Shown piece after piece: positions 21,357 through 32,340 of a DNA stretch of 64,000 nt. The DNA comes from Codonopsis lanceolata (taxonomy: Eukaryota > Streptophyta > Magnoliopsida > Asterales > Campanulaceae). The notes under the pieces were generated by a model. The model was not told where the DNA came from, ran no database searches, and saw only the letters and a program-made list of their open reading frames with translations. The translations under genes and the position numbers were made by a program. Positions within the stretch are counted from its first letter, which is position 1. Each line of letters starts with the position of its first letter. The stretch spans positions 56,059,693 to 56,123,692 of the forward strand of contig CM028379.1 in assembly GCA_013146195.2 (NCBI GenBank), read 5' to 3'.

Positions 21357-23553
21357 TGTAACGCCCCAAACTCGGTCCCACTACATGGGCCCACATCTGG
21401 CCACGTCACTACAAATTCAAACTTAAAATAAATACTAAATTAAACGACATCCAACTAATATTACAAAAGTCTCAAATTTAAATACAGTCATCCAAAATAA
21501 ATTTCGGAACCAAGTCTACTAAAAATTTCTCTGTCTTCATTAACTTCCAACACATATAATTATGACCTAAAAACCTTGATTCTTCGCCGGTATCCTCTGC
21601 CTCGAACTTAGTCTTTAACTTCGACCTAGAAGAAGAGGGTTGTGAAGGGTGAGCGAACAAAGCTCAGTAAGATCATACGTCGCCCCTCCGGTTTCTAAGG
21701 AGGGGTGACTCAAAGAATAATCGTGTTGTAAGTTAAAAACAAAATTTAGAAATTTGATAATTTGCAAAAATCAAAGATAAGTATCGATCGACAAGAATAT
21801 AATTTCTAAAACAAAAATGGAGAGTTCAAACAAAACGATTAGGATCAAATAAGTTTGTCATTACTGGCTGTCCCATACCAGCCAGTAATAACCGGACATC
21901 AAAATATTTATTATGATCACATAAGAGTCTATTGACCAAGAACCAAATCCCCCGAAGGGTACACAAATCCCCAGTAGGGTACACGAATCCCCCGAAGGGT
22001 ACAATATTAAGGTATATCCGGATAACCACACTCACAGGCCAAGTGGTACAAATTTCAATTATTTCAAATGTTGTCACGAAAATCCCCGTGACGGGTTGTT
22101 CATACTTAGTGATCATAAATAATTTCAAAACATAAATAGTACTGTTAATGTACTATTATCAAAACATAAATAATATCAAAATTCCTCATTTTCAATACCA
22201 AAGAGTATACTGACAAAGTTTACAAATACAAGAAAATTTCTCAATAACAAAGGTATTTCATGAAAATCATAGTAGACATGAAATCTGCGAAAAACGAGGA
22301 TACAACGAAGATATTCAATAACGCTAACGACGGAGTCAAAGCAACTACCGACATGAGGTCGGGCATGGCAAATGAAGGAACAATTAATTTCAAGAATTTG
22401 CGGAAGCCTAACATTAAAAGTATTTTTATACTTTTTCAAAGAACCTAAAAGAAACGTAATCCCTTACCTCGAAGTGCTTAGCAAAAAGGATCCGCAACAA
22501 GTATGATCGTCCTAACCTTCTTTGTCCAAATCTAAGTTCAAAAAATATCATAATTACTAACTAAAAATGTACTAACCAAAACTTATTAATTTAAATAACA
22601 ATAATTATAATTATACTCTATTAAATAATTGATTGTTATTATTATTATTTTATTTTATTTATTATTATGATTATTCAATTACCACTCAAACACACACATA
22701 TTAACACACGGAACACACACACATCAAACAGATTCTAATTGAATTGTTAATACCTATATACATCTTTATATCTATACTTATATATATATCTATATGTGTA
22801 TATAGTGGTCAAATTGATAAATATAATTCTCTCTCTCACACACACTTCACACCTTCCTGACACACACACCTATACTATTCATCTACTATTTCAAATCAAA
22901 CAATTTTATTTATGCTTCTCCTTTCTTCGTAAATAATTGATAAGTATAATTCCCTCTCTCACACACACTTCACACCTTCCTGACACACACACACACCTAT
23001 ACTATTCATCTACTATTTCAAATCAATCCATTTTATTTATACTTCTCCTTTCTGCATGTTTGCTTGGACATTTGTGCTATACACTGTTAGCTTACTTCGT
23101 AAATGATTTGAAGACTAACCAACCCCTTTTTATATACATATATATTTTAACCCAACCATAAAACAAGACAGGTATGTGTTCTTACCTCAAATCACAGACT
23201 AAATATTACGTCCGCCGGATGTTTTGGTGCGCCGCCGGAAGACTTCCTTCTCCCAGCCTGTTAACTTGCCGCTCCCTTTTAATGTTATTAGTATTATTAT
23301 ATTTTTTTTTCACCCTAAAGCTTTCTTTTATACTCCAGTTGTTAGGGTTTACTTAACCCTAATCGAAAAGCCTAATATTAAATGGGCTAAAATTAATTAA
23401 GTTACACTAATAAAGGACTAGAATTAAAGTCTTAGTCAAAATGGGCCTAGCCCAAACCCAAATTAATTAATTACCAAATAGGTCCAAAACAAAAATTTTA
23501 TTTTTAGTCAATATAACTTAATATTTTAAAATTGAAATAATCGGGGTATTACA
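21357..23553 (+). mobile_element. Solo LTR, 2,197 bp (TGTAACGCCCC...GGGGTATTACA)
   Basis: Ends TGTAACGCCCC and GGGGTATTACA, with exact 5-bp target duplication ATCTG (21352-21356 and 23554-23558). The empty site reads through in the related LTR at about 49650. It contains a perfect hairpin with 10-bp arms TTACTGGCTG/CAGCCAGTAA and an 8-nt loop (21861-21888), three 20-bp tandem units built on CCCCCGAAGGGTACAC (21945-22004), and a TA/CA-rich stretch at 22690-23000 with a duplicated CACACTTCACACCTTCCTGA. Orientation is assumed from the TGTAACGCCCC start. Confidence 0.9.
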
Positions 23554-23797
23554 ATCTGTCACCTAGATCATATATGAACCTGGTCCTAACTTATCACTCT
23601 CGTGCATCGATAGGTCCAATTTATTGTGTTGGTGAGCCAGTGTACGATATATGCACATTGGTCATGCAGTTATCCGCACCTCTAGGCCTTTATTATTTGC
23701 GATTACATTCATTTGTTCAAAGCAAAATAATATAGGGGTTGATATACATAGAGACTAATCTTCTCTAAGAAACCCTAGGGTTTCTTCTCCGCCGGCC

Positions 23798-25180
23798 ATG
23801 GCTGAACCTACTCCTCCGGCACCCCCAGATCCTCCCAAATCTTTTGCTGCGGCTGTTGGTTCTTCGTCTTCTCCTCCAGCCGCTCCTTTTGTTATTCCGG
23901 CCTCCTCTTATAAAGGTGAACCATCTCTGAAACTATCCCCGGAACTCATTGAAACCCTTGCAAAACCATTCCGCCATGCTCTAATAGGGAAATTTTCTCA
24001 TGGCCGACCCTCTATGGAAGCGACGCGCAAGCATCTTAATACCATCGGCCTCAAATCCGCTTTCACTGTAGGGCACCTTGATCCCAAGCACATTCTTATC
24101 CAAGTTAGCCATGATGAAGATTTCCAAAGGCTTTGGATAAAAGATCAGTGGTTTTTGGGAAGGCATCCTATGCGCGTATTTAAATGGTCGCCGAACTTTC
24201 GCCCTGATGTTGAAAGCTCGGTTGTCCCAGTTTGGTTTTCAATCCCAGGTCTCCCCATTCACCTGTTCAACAGATCAGCCTTGTTTTCGCTCGCATCATT
24301 ATTTGGTAAGCCTTTGATGTTGGATCAACCCACAATCAATCTAACTCGGCCAAGTGTTGCTCGCATTTGTGTGGAAATAGATCTCTTGAAACCTTGTCCC
24401 AATCGTATTTGGGTCGATTGTGGCAACGCGTACCCCAGCTTTTGGCAACCTATTGAAGCAGAGAACAAGCCCTCCTATTGCACTCACTGTCTTCGGCAAG
24501 GTCATCATGAGTTGATTTGTAAAGTAAAAAACCCTGATCTGAACCATCAAGATCCTCCTCCCAAGCCGGCTCCTACAACACAACGTTGGACTCCTAAGAA
24601 ATTGGATACAGTTCGTGTTAATCCCCCTGTCGCAAGCCATGCAAACCCTACTCAACCAACTCCCTCAGCCAATATCAATAATGTTCCTTCTATGGAACCA
24701 GTTTCTGATCCTGCCAAAGTCGATCCCAAGGAACCTCCTACCGTGAGCCAGGCAAACCCTACCTCAATTGCTCCCCAACCGTCGCCCACAGCCAATATTA
24801 ATGATGCTCACATTCTGGAACCAGTTTCTGACCTGGACAAAACCGATCCTAAAGCATCCACTACGGAACAAACAACCCCGTTTGATACTTCTCCCAATGC
24901 AAATCTGGAATCTCCCACTTCTCATGCTCAAGATCAGGCTCATCAAGCACAAGATCCTATGGACTTACCTATCTCTCCCAATAGATTCGCGGTCCTTTCC
25001 TCCATTGATTATGACGGCGGAGAAGACTGCACGTCGTTGCATGCTCTTAATATTGAGCTTCCTCACGCCCAAATCAAACACAAAACCAAGCCCCCAATTC
25101 CCCCTTTTGACAGACTTACCAGATCACAGGCTTCAAAGCCCTCAGATGCTGCCTCTCTTAATGTGTCTCATGGATATTAA
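23798..25180 (+). CDS. LINE-1 ORF1 protein (DUF4283 + zinc knuckle), 460 aa
   Basis: Intact ORF. The N-terminus is Pro/Ala-rich. Residues about 50-200 match the DUF4283 domain of plant L1 ORF1 proteins (GKFSHGRPSMEATRKHL, DQWFLGRHPMRVFKWSPNF, LPIHLFNRSALFSLASLFG). A CCHC knuckle CTHCLRQGHHELIC starts near residue 227. Then come two tandem about 38-residue repeats (SHANPTQPTPSANINNV and SQANPTSIAPQPSPTANIND) and a Pro/Asp-rich tail ending in LTRSQASKP. The expected role is RNA binding and RNP assembly. ATG 23798 is the first in frame and follows a CCGCCGGCC leader. Confidence 0.9.
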   Translation: MAEPTPPAPPDPPKSFAAAVGSSSSPPAAPFVIPASSYKGEPSLKLSPELIETLAKPFRHALIGKFSHGRPSMEATRKHLNTIGLKSAFTVGHLDPKHILIQVSHDEDFQRLWIKDQWFLGRHPMRVFKWSPNFRPDVESSVVPVWFSIPGLPIHLFNRSALFSLASLFGKPLMLDQPTINLTRPSVARICVEIDLLKPCPNRIWVDCGNAYPSFWQPIEAENKPSYCTHCLRQGHHELICKVKNPDLNHQDPPPKPAPTTQRWTPKKLDTVRVNPPVASHANPTQPTPSANINNVPSMEPVSDPAKVDPKEPPTVSQANPTSIAPQPSPTANINDAHILEPVSDLDKTDPKASTTEQTTPFDTSPNANLESPTSHAQDQAHQAQDPMDLPISPNRFAVLSSIDYDGGEDCTSLHALNIELPHAQIKHKTKPPIPPFDRLTRSQASKPSDAASLNVSHGY

Positions 25181-28067
25181 AGTCCTTTTTTGGAACATTC
25201 GTGGCATTGGTAACGACGCTTCTGTTAGTCGTCTCAAGCAGCTTGTGAAACTTCATGGCATTTCAGTTGTGGCAATTTTCGAACCTAAACTGGACCTGGC
25301 TAAAGTTCAGATTATTTCTCGCCGTCTCAGATTCAAGTTCTTTGCTTCAAACTCTAATAGTTCGATATGGGTTTTTGTTAAATCATGTTTTACTTGCTCT
25401 TTAATTTCTGAAACTTCTCAGCAAATTACCCTTCAACTCCAACATTTCTCTTGGTCCTTTCACACTCTTCTTACTTGTGTTTATGCGAGGTGTGACATTC
25501 ATGATCGACAAGATTTATGGGAGGATATCATCAATGTTAGCACCAGATTTCCTTCAACTCCTAGATTGGTGGGGGGTGACTTCAATATCATCCTTCATCC
25601 TCATGAAAAGTCTGGGGGTTCAGGCTGGGATCGCAATGGAGCTCTGGAATTTCACGCTTGTATTTCAGCAGCGGGATTGGCAGATCTGGGGTATTCCGGC
25701 AGTGATTTTACCTGGTGGAACAAGAGAGATGGTAATGCCATTATTTTTGAGCGCATTGATCGAGTGCTTTGCAACGTGCAATGGATGGATGTTTTCCACA
25801 ATACTTCTATTCAGTACCTTAATCGAACTTGCTCTGACCACACTCCCCTTCTTACTACCATCACTCGTCAATCCTCCCGCAAAGCCTCTTCTTTCAGATT
25901 CCTCAATGTTTGGGCTACTCATGAAACCTTCAAGGACACAGTTCAGAATGCTTGGAACATTCCTGCTTCGGGGAGACCTATGTCACGTTTTTCAAGCAAG
26001 CTTCGAAATGTGAAAGTTGCTTTAAAATCCTGGAATAAACTGGTCTTTGGTAACATTTTTGAGAATCTTCGGAAAGCTGAAGAGGATGCTCTTGAAATGG
26101 AACTTCTGTTTGAATTAAATAGTTCGCCCACAAACCGAGAGAATCTTATGGCTGCTCAAGCTAAACTTCGGCTTCACCTTTCTAGGGAGGAAGCTTATTG
26201 GCGTCAAAAGTCCAATCTCAAGTGGCTCAGCGAGGGGCAAGGAAATACCAGACTATTTCATGCTTCAGTTAAGCAATCGCATCGACAGCTTCATATTCAC
26301 TCTATTACTGATGACCACGGCAATACTCTTACAAATGAGCAAGACATCAAAGAAGCTGCTGTTCGCCACTTTCAGTCCCAGCTCCAATCTGAAGGTGAAC
26401 TCTCTTCCAATTTGGATGTTATTCCAGCTCTTATTACTGAAGAATGGAACGCTTCTCTTATAGCTCCTCCCTCTATTTTGGAAATTAAAAAAGCTGTTAA
26501 AAGCCTGAATGGCGAAAGTTCGGCAGGCCCAGACGGCTTTACTGGGACTTTCTATACAGTTTGCTGGGATATTATTGCGGCCGACTTCTGCGAAGCCATT
26601 TCTGAATTCTTCTCTGGTTTTTCCCTTCCCAAGACTTGGTCAAGTACTTTGGTTGTTACCATTCCTAAAGTCGAGCGTCCGGCAACATTCAAAGATCTCA
26701 GGCCCATCAGCCTGTGCAACTTCTGCTCCAAGGTTGTTTCAAAAATTATGTCTACTCGTCTTGCTTCCATTCTGCCATTTATTATATCTGACAACCAAAG
26801 TGCTTTTACCAAAGGGAGAATTATTCAAGACAATATTTTATTGGCTCAGGAGCTTATGTGCCATTTGGGGAAAAAAGTTGCGGGATCAAATGTTGTTATT
26901 AAATTGGATATGGCCAAGGCGTTTGATAGAGTTTCTTGGGTTTTCCTCACTCGAGTTCTACGTAAATTTGGTTTCCATGAAGTCTTCATTGATATTGTTT
27001 GGCGCCTTATTTCTGACAACTGGTTTTCGGTATTGATTAATGGAGACCCAGTTGGTTTTTTTCCCTCTTCTCGTGGTCTTAGACAGGGAGATCCTCTCTC
27101 TCCTAGTCTTTTTCTCATTTCGGCTGAAGTGCTGAGTAGAAGTCTCAACTTCCTTCAATCCCAAGTTTCTACTTCTGTTTATTCTACAGTTAGTGGGTGC
27201 CCTATAATCTCCCATCTAGCTTTCGCCGACGATGTCATCATCTTCTGCAATGGTAGTAAAAACTCTATCACCCAGCACAAGAACATCATTAAGAATTATG
27301 AAGCTGTTTCCGGTCAGCTTATAAACAATTCTAAAAGCTCTTTCTTTGTTGCTCCATCCACTGATGCAAGACGTGTGGCTCTCATTCACTCAATGCTGGG
27401 TTTCAATGTTGGTTGCCTTCCTATTAGTTATCTTGGCTGCCCCCTTTATTTTGGAAGGAAAAAGAAGAGTTTTTTTGACTCTCTTGTTCTTAAACTGCAA
27501 CATCGTATTGGTTCGTGGACTGGAGCCCTTCTCAATATGGCTGGCCGTCTTACGCTTATTAAACATGTTCTTAATTCCATCACAAGCTATCAGCTTGCCT
27601 CCCTTGACCCCCCAGTTTCGGTCTTGTCCCTTATAGATCGTATGCTTGCCAACTTCTTTTGGGGTCAACTAGACGGTAAAAACAAAAGCCATTGGATCTC
27701 TTGGAAGGATTGTTGTAGGCCTGTTCTGGAAGGAGGGCTAGGTCTGATCTCTATGTCAGATCTTACTCAATCTTATGGTCTTAAACTCTGGTGGAGATTC
27801 CGCTCCCAACACAATATTTGGACCTCTTATTTATCTGCTCGTTATTGTTCTCGCCTCCATCCTTCTCAAGTCTCTTCTAAAGGATCTCATATTTGGCACC
27901 GTATGATCAGAATTCGTGATGTTGCTGAACCACATATCTTCTGGATCATTGGTAATGGCTCTTGCTCGCCTTGGTTTGATAAATGGCTGATGAATTCTCC
28001 CCTCATAAACAGACCAGTGGACTGTCAGATTTCCTCGGTTCGTGAGATCCTTATCAATCCTAAGTAG
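25170..28067 (+). pseudogene. LINE-1 ORF2: endonuclease and reverse transcriptase
   Basis: I start it at ATG 25170 (MDIKVLFWNIRGIGND); the frame is open further upstream but overlaps ORF1. The AP-type endonuclease spans residues 1-230, with NIRG, FEPK, GGDFNIIL, RIDRVLCN and SDHTPLL. RT begins near residue 440 (GPDGFTGTFY, LRPISLCN, IKLDMAKAFDRVSW, GLRQGDPLSPSLF) with FADD at residues 685-688. A TAG at 28065-28067 ends the frame after 965 codons, before the zf-RVT and RNase H regions, so it is truncated relative to the roughly 1,350 codons available to 29241. Confidence 0.9.
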
Positions 28068-28138
28068 GATATTCCGGCTTCCCTTGTTTCCAAATTTACT
28101 GAGCAGCATATCTCTCTTCACGATTCCGAAGACAAAGC

Positions 28139-29241
28139 GTGCTTTGGGCGACTTCTTCTTACAGCGACTTCTCTCTTGTTTCCGCCTACAATCTGATCAA
28201 GTCTTCACGTCAATTGATGCTTTCGGCAAAATTTATCTGGCATAAACATCTCCCTTCTCAGCTCAGTATATTCTTATGGCGCCTCTTTCTTAAAAAGCTT
28301 CCTCTCGATGAAGTCCTTTGGCGAAAAGGTTTTTCGTTGGCCTCTAAATGCCAATGTTGTTCCTTTGGTAATCTGGAAACTTTTGATCACGTTTTTCTCT
28401 GGAGCTCTGACTACTGCTGCGGCAATATTTCCATTCCAAATTTGGAGTGACCTCCCAACCCGCCTCGATCCAGCAGCGCTGTTTGACATGGTGGCTTCAT
28501 TGCAATTCCCTTCTTTTTGCTTTAATGCCTTCGTTAATTCTCTGGAACCTTTGGAAATACCGGAATAAAGCAGTCTTTGATAATATTCGCCCTCCTTCTC
28601 AGGTTGTGATTAACAAGATTAATTCTGATCTTCGTGATATCCTGCAAGCAGCCAATTATCATCTCTCGGATTCTTATAATTTTCCTCGCATTTCTTATGG
28701 ATATCGTAGGAAAATTTCTATTCAGTCTGTTGCTTGGCATAAACCGTCTCTTGGCTGTATTAAATTGAATACTGATGGCGCCAGTCGTGGAAATCCGGGT
28801 TTAAGTGGCGGTGGTGGGGTTGTGCGGGATTCTTCTGGCAGCTTTATCTTTGGTTTTTCCTGTTACTATGGATCTAGTTCAAATATGGTGGCTGAAGTTC
28901 GCGCTCTTCATTATGGTTTATTATGGCTGAGTTCCCATGGCTATACTGAAGCTGTTATCGAGACAGATTCTAAGATCCTGTTTGACTGTATCACTAAGGG
29001 GACAAAATTTCCTTGGCAGCATTCTTACATCATTCGAGATATTCTTCGTCTCAAGGCTATTGGTCGATTCTCCTTCCTTCACTGTTTTCGCGAAGCTAAT
29101 AAAGTTGCAGATGGCTTTGCTAATTTAGCTTGCGACACTATGATGGATTCGACCTTTTCCTCCATCTCCGATCTTCCTCCTAGTCTTCGTGGTCTTATTT
29201 TGCTTGATGTTAGTTCCACGCCTTACATTAGAATTTCTTAA
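28139..29241 (+). pseudogene. LINE-1 ORF2 C-terminus: zf-RVT and RNase H
   Basis: Two further frames finish ORF2. 28139-28450 holds the zinc-binding-in-RT region (FIWHKHLPSQLSIFLWRLFL, CQCCSFGN). 28447-29241 holds an RNase H with the acidic residues in LNTDGASRGNPG, AEVRALHYGL, ETDSK and ANKVADG. Frameshifts lie between 28067 and 28139 and near 28440. A C-terminal RNase H is a known trait of many plant L1 elements. Confidence 0.85.
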
Positions 29242-29373
29242 CTGTATTTCTTTTTCGAGGTTAGGCCCCTTTGCCCTCCCATTTATAAGGGCCAGGCTGG
29301 TTGTCCCCCTCAAGTTTGTTCTCTATTTTTCTTTCATTAATAAAATGCTGCAGGGTGCCGCCCCTGTTTCCTA

Positions 29374-29437
<64 letters not shown>
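29374..29437. repeat. (TA)n microsatellite at LINE-1 tail
   Basis: About 64 bp of pure TA directly after the A5 of the LINE-1 3' end. It merges into the right target duplication. Confidence 0.95.
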
Positions 29438-29440
<3 letters not shown>

Positions 29441-30133
29441 GTTGATAAACAACACAATCAACAAGCATTGAATGATCATATATATAAGAATTAAAGCATA
29501 AATTTGATACAAGTTACCTCCCACCTCCTAGATTATGGATGAATTAGTTCATCATAGACAATGAACAGCACATGGAGATGATCGGATACATGATTTGATC
29601 TTCAATACTTGAAATTACAACGTCTAACTATGTTATACAATCTAAAAACTACCTAAAATCTACTAAAGAGAGGTTCCAGCCGTCTCCTCTCCCTTTGGCT
29701 TGGCATCTGACTTCTATATATACTCGGGAGTTGTGATCCAATCGAATAACTGTCTGAAAATCCGAAAATCAAGCATTCTGACCACCTTGCGGTCGCAAGG
29801 TTTTGGGTACCTTGCGTCCGCAAGGTCTCCAGTGTGTCTGGCTTTGGAAAACTTGACTTGTGCCCGTACTGCCTACCTTGCGGTCGCAAGGTCTGATGCA
29901 CCTTGCGTCCGCAAGGTCTCCAGAATCAACAGTCTTCGTTTCTTCTTCATTTTTTCCTTTTTGGTCCTTCTTGAAATTTGCACTTAAAACCCTGGAGTTT
30001 GGAATATTTTCCCTAATAACCCTGAAACTTACAAAGCTCACCGAAAACATATATTAGTAGCCAAAAGCCTCGTGAAATAGGATAATTTAAGTCATAGAAG
30101 TATATAAAATCGACGTATAAAATACATCGATCA

Positions 30134-30480
30134 AATACCCTCAAACTTAAACTTTGCTCGTCCACGAGTAAACAATAAACATATAAATACAAAAGCATAT
30201 AAATAACATAAATGAAAAATCTTTTTGGAGGGTGACACTATTTACACTCCTCTATAAACCCACAAACTCGAGGAGACTCTTTCGAGTGACTCGACTAAGC
30301 AGATAAATACAAAAACAGATAAATACAAAAACAGGTAAAATTTAAACTACGAATAAAACATAAAATCTTTTTGGCTTCATCCTTCAAGTTATAAGTGTAT
30401 GGTATGCAAGTAATCTCAGTTTGATGCTCACCACATATATAGGCTTAGATACACGTAAGGGAGTTTTGCGAGGAATTTTA
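30134..30480 (-). repeat. Polypurine tract and 3' UTR remnant preceding the minus-strand LTR
   Basis: Minus strand, immediately before the LTR start at 30133: TTTAAGTTTGAGGGTATT, a purine-biased tract, preceded by ACTCGTGGACGAGC. Tandem AGATAAATACAAAAAC units lie near 30300-30340. No coding potential. It is the 3' end of the internal region of an element whose LTR is at 20916-30133, cut off near 30480 by the chromovirus fragment. Confidence 0.6.
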
Positions 30481-30488
30481 AAAAAAAA

Positions 30489-31496
30489 ATGGCAAATGAT
30501 TATAAATTGTTCATGGAAGTCATGATGGCTAAAATGGAAAAGATGATGAGGGAACAAAGGGAGGAGATGCATGAGGTGATGGGTAAGATGAGTGAGGAGT
30601 TTAATGAGAAACTAGATGTGATAGGTAATGCAACTAAGAGTCAAAGTCCAGTTGAGCCTAAAGAATTACCTAAACGTAATCTAGAGGAGTTTGAATGAGA
30701 GAATTGGGACTCAAATGATATGAGAGACAGGAATAGATGGGGAGGAAATAGAGAAGATAATAATATGAATGGAATAAAATTGAGGGTGCCTACTTTCACG
30801 GGTAAAAATGATCCAGAATTATACCTAGAGTGGGAGATGAAGATGGAGAGAATATTTGGGTGCCATAACTATACCGACTTGAAGAAGGTCAAACTAGCCG
30901 CCATTGAATTCTCCGACTATGTTGCGGTTTGGTGGGAGAAGATGAGGGTGGATAGAACGAGATATAGGGAACCTCAAGTTGAGACTTGGGAGGAGATGAA
31001 AAGAGTGATGAGGAGACGGTTCATACCATCTCATTATTATAGGGACCTACACCAAAAATTACAAACCTTGAGGCAAGGAACTAAGAGTGTAGAGGAGTAC
31101 TACAAGGAGATGGAGGTTGCTATGATTAGAGCACACATAGAGGAGGATAGTGAGGCAACCATGGCACGTTTTCTAATGGGGTTAAATAAGGAGATTGCCA
31201 ATGTAGTGGAGTTGCAAACGTATGTTGACATTAATGAACTAGTTCAAAAGTCCATTAAGGTAGAGCAACAACACAAGAGGAGGGGTAATGCACGGGTTTT
31301 CCCTAACTCTAATTGGAAGCCTAATTATGGAAATCAAAGGGAAGATAAAACTGTTGTGACGTCTAGGTTTGAAACACCAAAGGGAACGACATCTACACCT
31401 ACTACTACTTCAAAACCCGAACACACTAGAACCAAGACAAGAGACATTCGATGTTACAAGTGTCAAGGTATGGGCATTTTGCCAATGAGTGTGTGA
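30489..31496 (+). pseudogene. Chromovirus-type gag
   Basis: ATG 30489 follows an A-run. Met/Glu-rich N-terminus, in-frame TGA at 30696-30698, then the capsid-like region (KLRVPTFTGKNDPELYLEWE, RRRFIPSHYYRDLHQKLQTL, KSVEEYYKEMEVAMIRAHIE, VEQQHKRRG). The zinc knuckle CYKCQG...GHFANEC is split by a frameshift near 31475 and finishes in the next frame. It matches the gag type of plant chromovirus-like gypsy elements. I cannot separate CRM, Galadriel and Reina lineages by eye. Confidence 0.85.
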
Positions 31497-32340
31497 ACAA
31501 GAAGGTGTTAGTTATGAGGGAGAATGGAGAGTTTTCTTCTGAGGATGAAGAGGAGGCGTGTTCACAAATACCGCCTTTAGAGGAGGTTGAGGAGGAGATA
31601 GTAGATAGGGTGAGTTTGGTGACTAGGAGGGTAATGAATGTCCAAGCTAGAGAGGAGGATGAGACTTTGCAAAGGGAGAACATATTTCATACTCGTTGTC
31701 AGGTGAAGGGTAGGAATTGTGGAGTGATCATAGATGGGGGGTAGTTGCACTAACGTGGCTAGTACTACCATGGTTACAAAATTGGAGTTACCTTTGATTC
31801 GACATCCGAGACCATACAAATTGCAATGGTTGAATGATAGTGGAGAGGTGAAGGTGAATAAGCAAGTGATGGTACAATTTAGGATTGGGAGATATGAGGA
31901 TGAGGTGTTATGTGATGTGGTACCTATGCAGGCGAGTCATATGTTGCTAGGGAGGCCTTGGCAGTTTGATAGGAGAGTTCACCATGATGGGTACACGAAC
32001 AAGTACTCATTTGTTTTCAACAACAAAAATATCATACTTGCACCACTTATTCCAAAGCAAGTATATGAAGATCAGCTTAGTGTACAAAAGAGTGCGGCTT
32101 GTGAGGAAAAGAACATAGAGATAAAAGAAGCCGAACAAAAGGAGAGATTGAGATCAAACAAGAGTGAGGGGCCGGCTGAAAACATGAGAGCTAGTAGTGA
32201 GATAGCCGGGCAAAAGGAGAGCAAAGTGAGCAATAAAAATATAAAAGAGAGAAATGAGGGGAAAAACCAAGAGAGAAAAGATAAGAGTTTCTATGCTAGG
32301 GCAAGTGAGGTAAAAAAGGCAATGTTTCTTAACAGGCCAA
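31451..32340 (+). pseudogene. Chromovirus protease and linker
   Basis: Knuckle remainder, acidic linker, then the protease, whose active-site region reads IIDGGSCTNVAS (DGG rather than DTG/DSG, as I recall for this family). A frameshift at about 31740 falls inside that motif. The C-terminal protease block HMLLGRPWQFDRRV is at about 31940-31980. A Lys/Glu-rich linker runs to 32340. This linker is the part echoed in element B (20571-20849, minus). Confidence 0.75.

Larger units (their letters stand above)
23745..29433 (+). mobile_element. L1-type LINE, near full length (LINE-1)
   Basis: Flanked by a 14-bp target duplication TATAGGGGTTGATA (23731-23744 and 29434-29447, the right copy merging with the tail). 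It has a 53-bp 5' UTR, ORF1, ORF2 overlapping ORF1 by 11 bp, and a 3' UTR with AATAAAA before GCTGCAGGGTGCCGCCC. The tail is A5 followed by about 30 TA units. Plant L1 elements retrotranspose by target-primed reverse transcription. ORF2 is broken late, so this copy cannot encode a complete protein. Confidence 0.95.
20916..30133 (-). repeat. Minus-strand LTR (TGATCGATG...CATCGATCA family) split by two insertions
   Basis: Pieces: 20916-21356, 23554-23744 and 29434-30133, about 1.3 kb in all. They match, in reverse, the uninterrupted solo LTR at 48795-50087, including both 9-bp inverted termini. The insertions are a solo LTR (21357-23553) and a LINE (23745-29433). On the minus strand a purine-rich tract precedes the LTR (30134-30152) and a tRNA-Asp PBS follows it. 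TATA box at 29715-29722. Four hairpins ACCTTGCG-NN-CGCAAGGT start at 29784, 29809, 29875 and 29900. Confidence 0.85.

Noticed and set aside
24768..25169. Upstream extension of LINE-1 ORF2 to 24768
   Set aside because: This part overlaps ORF1 out of frame and is a shadow; the conserved protein start MDIK is at 25170, as in LINE-2 (44679).
29261..29524. 87-aa minus-strand ORF with Tyr-Ile repeats
   Set aside because: Translation of the (TA)n tail; not a protein.
18702..30133. Element B as a simple full-length element with the 20916-30133 LTR as its 5' LTR
   Set aside because: Its apparent 3' LTR (17824-18679) lacks the TGATCGATG/CATCGATCA ends and does not resemble that LTR outside the hairpin words.
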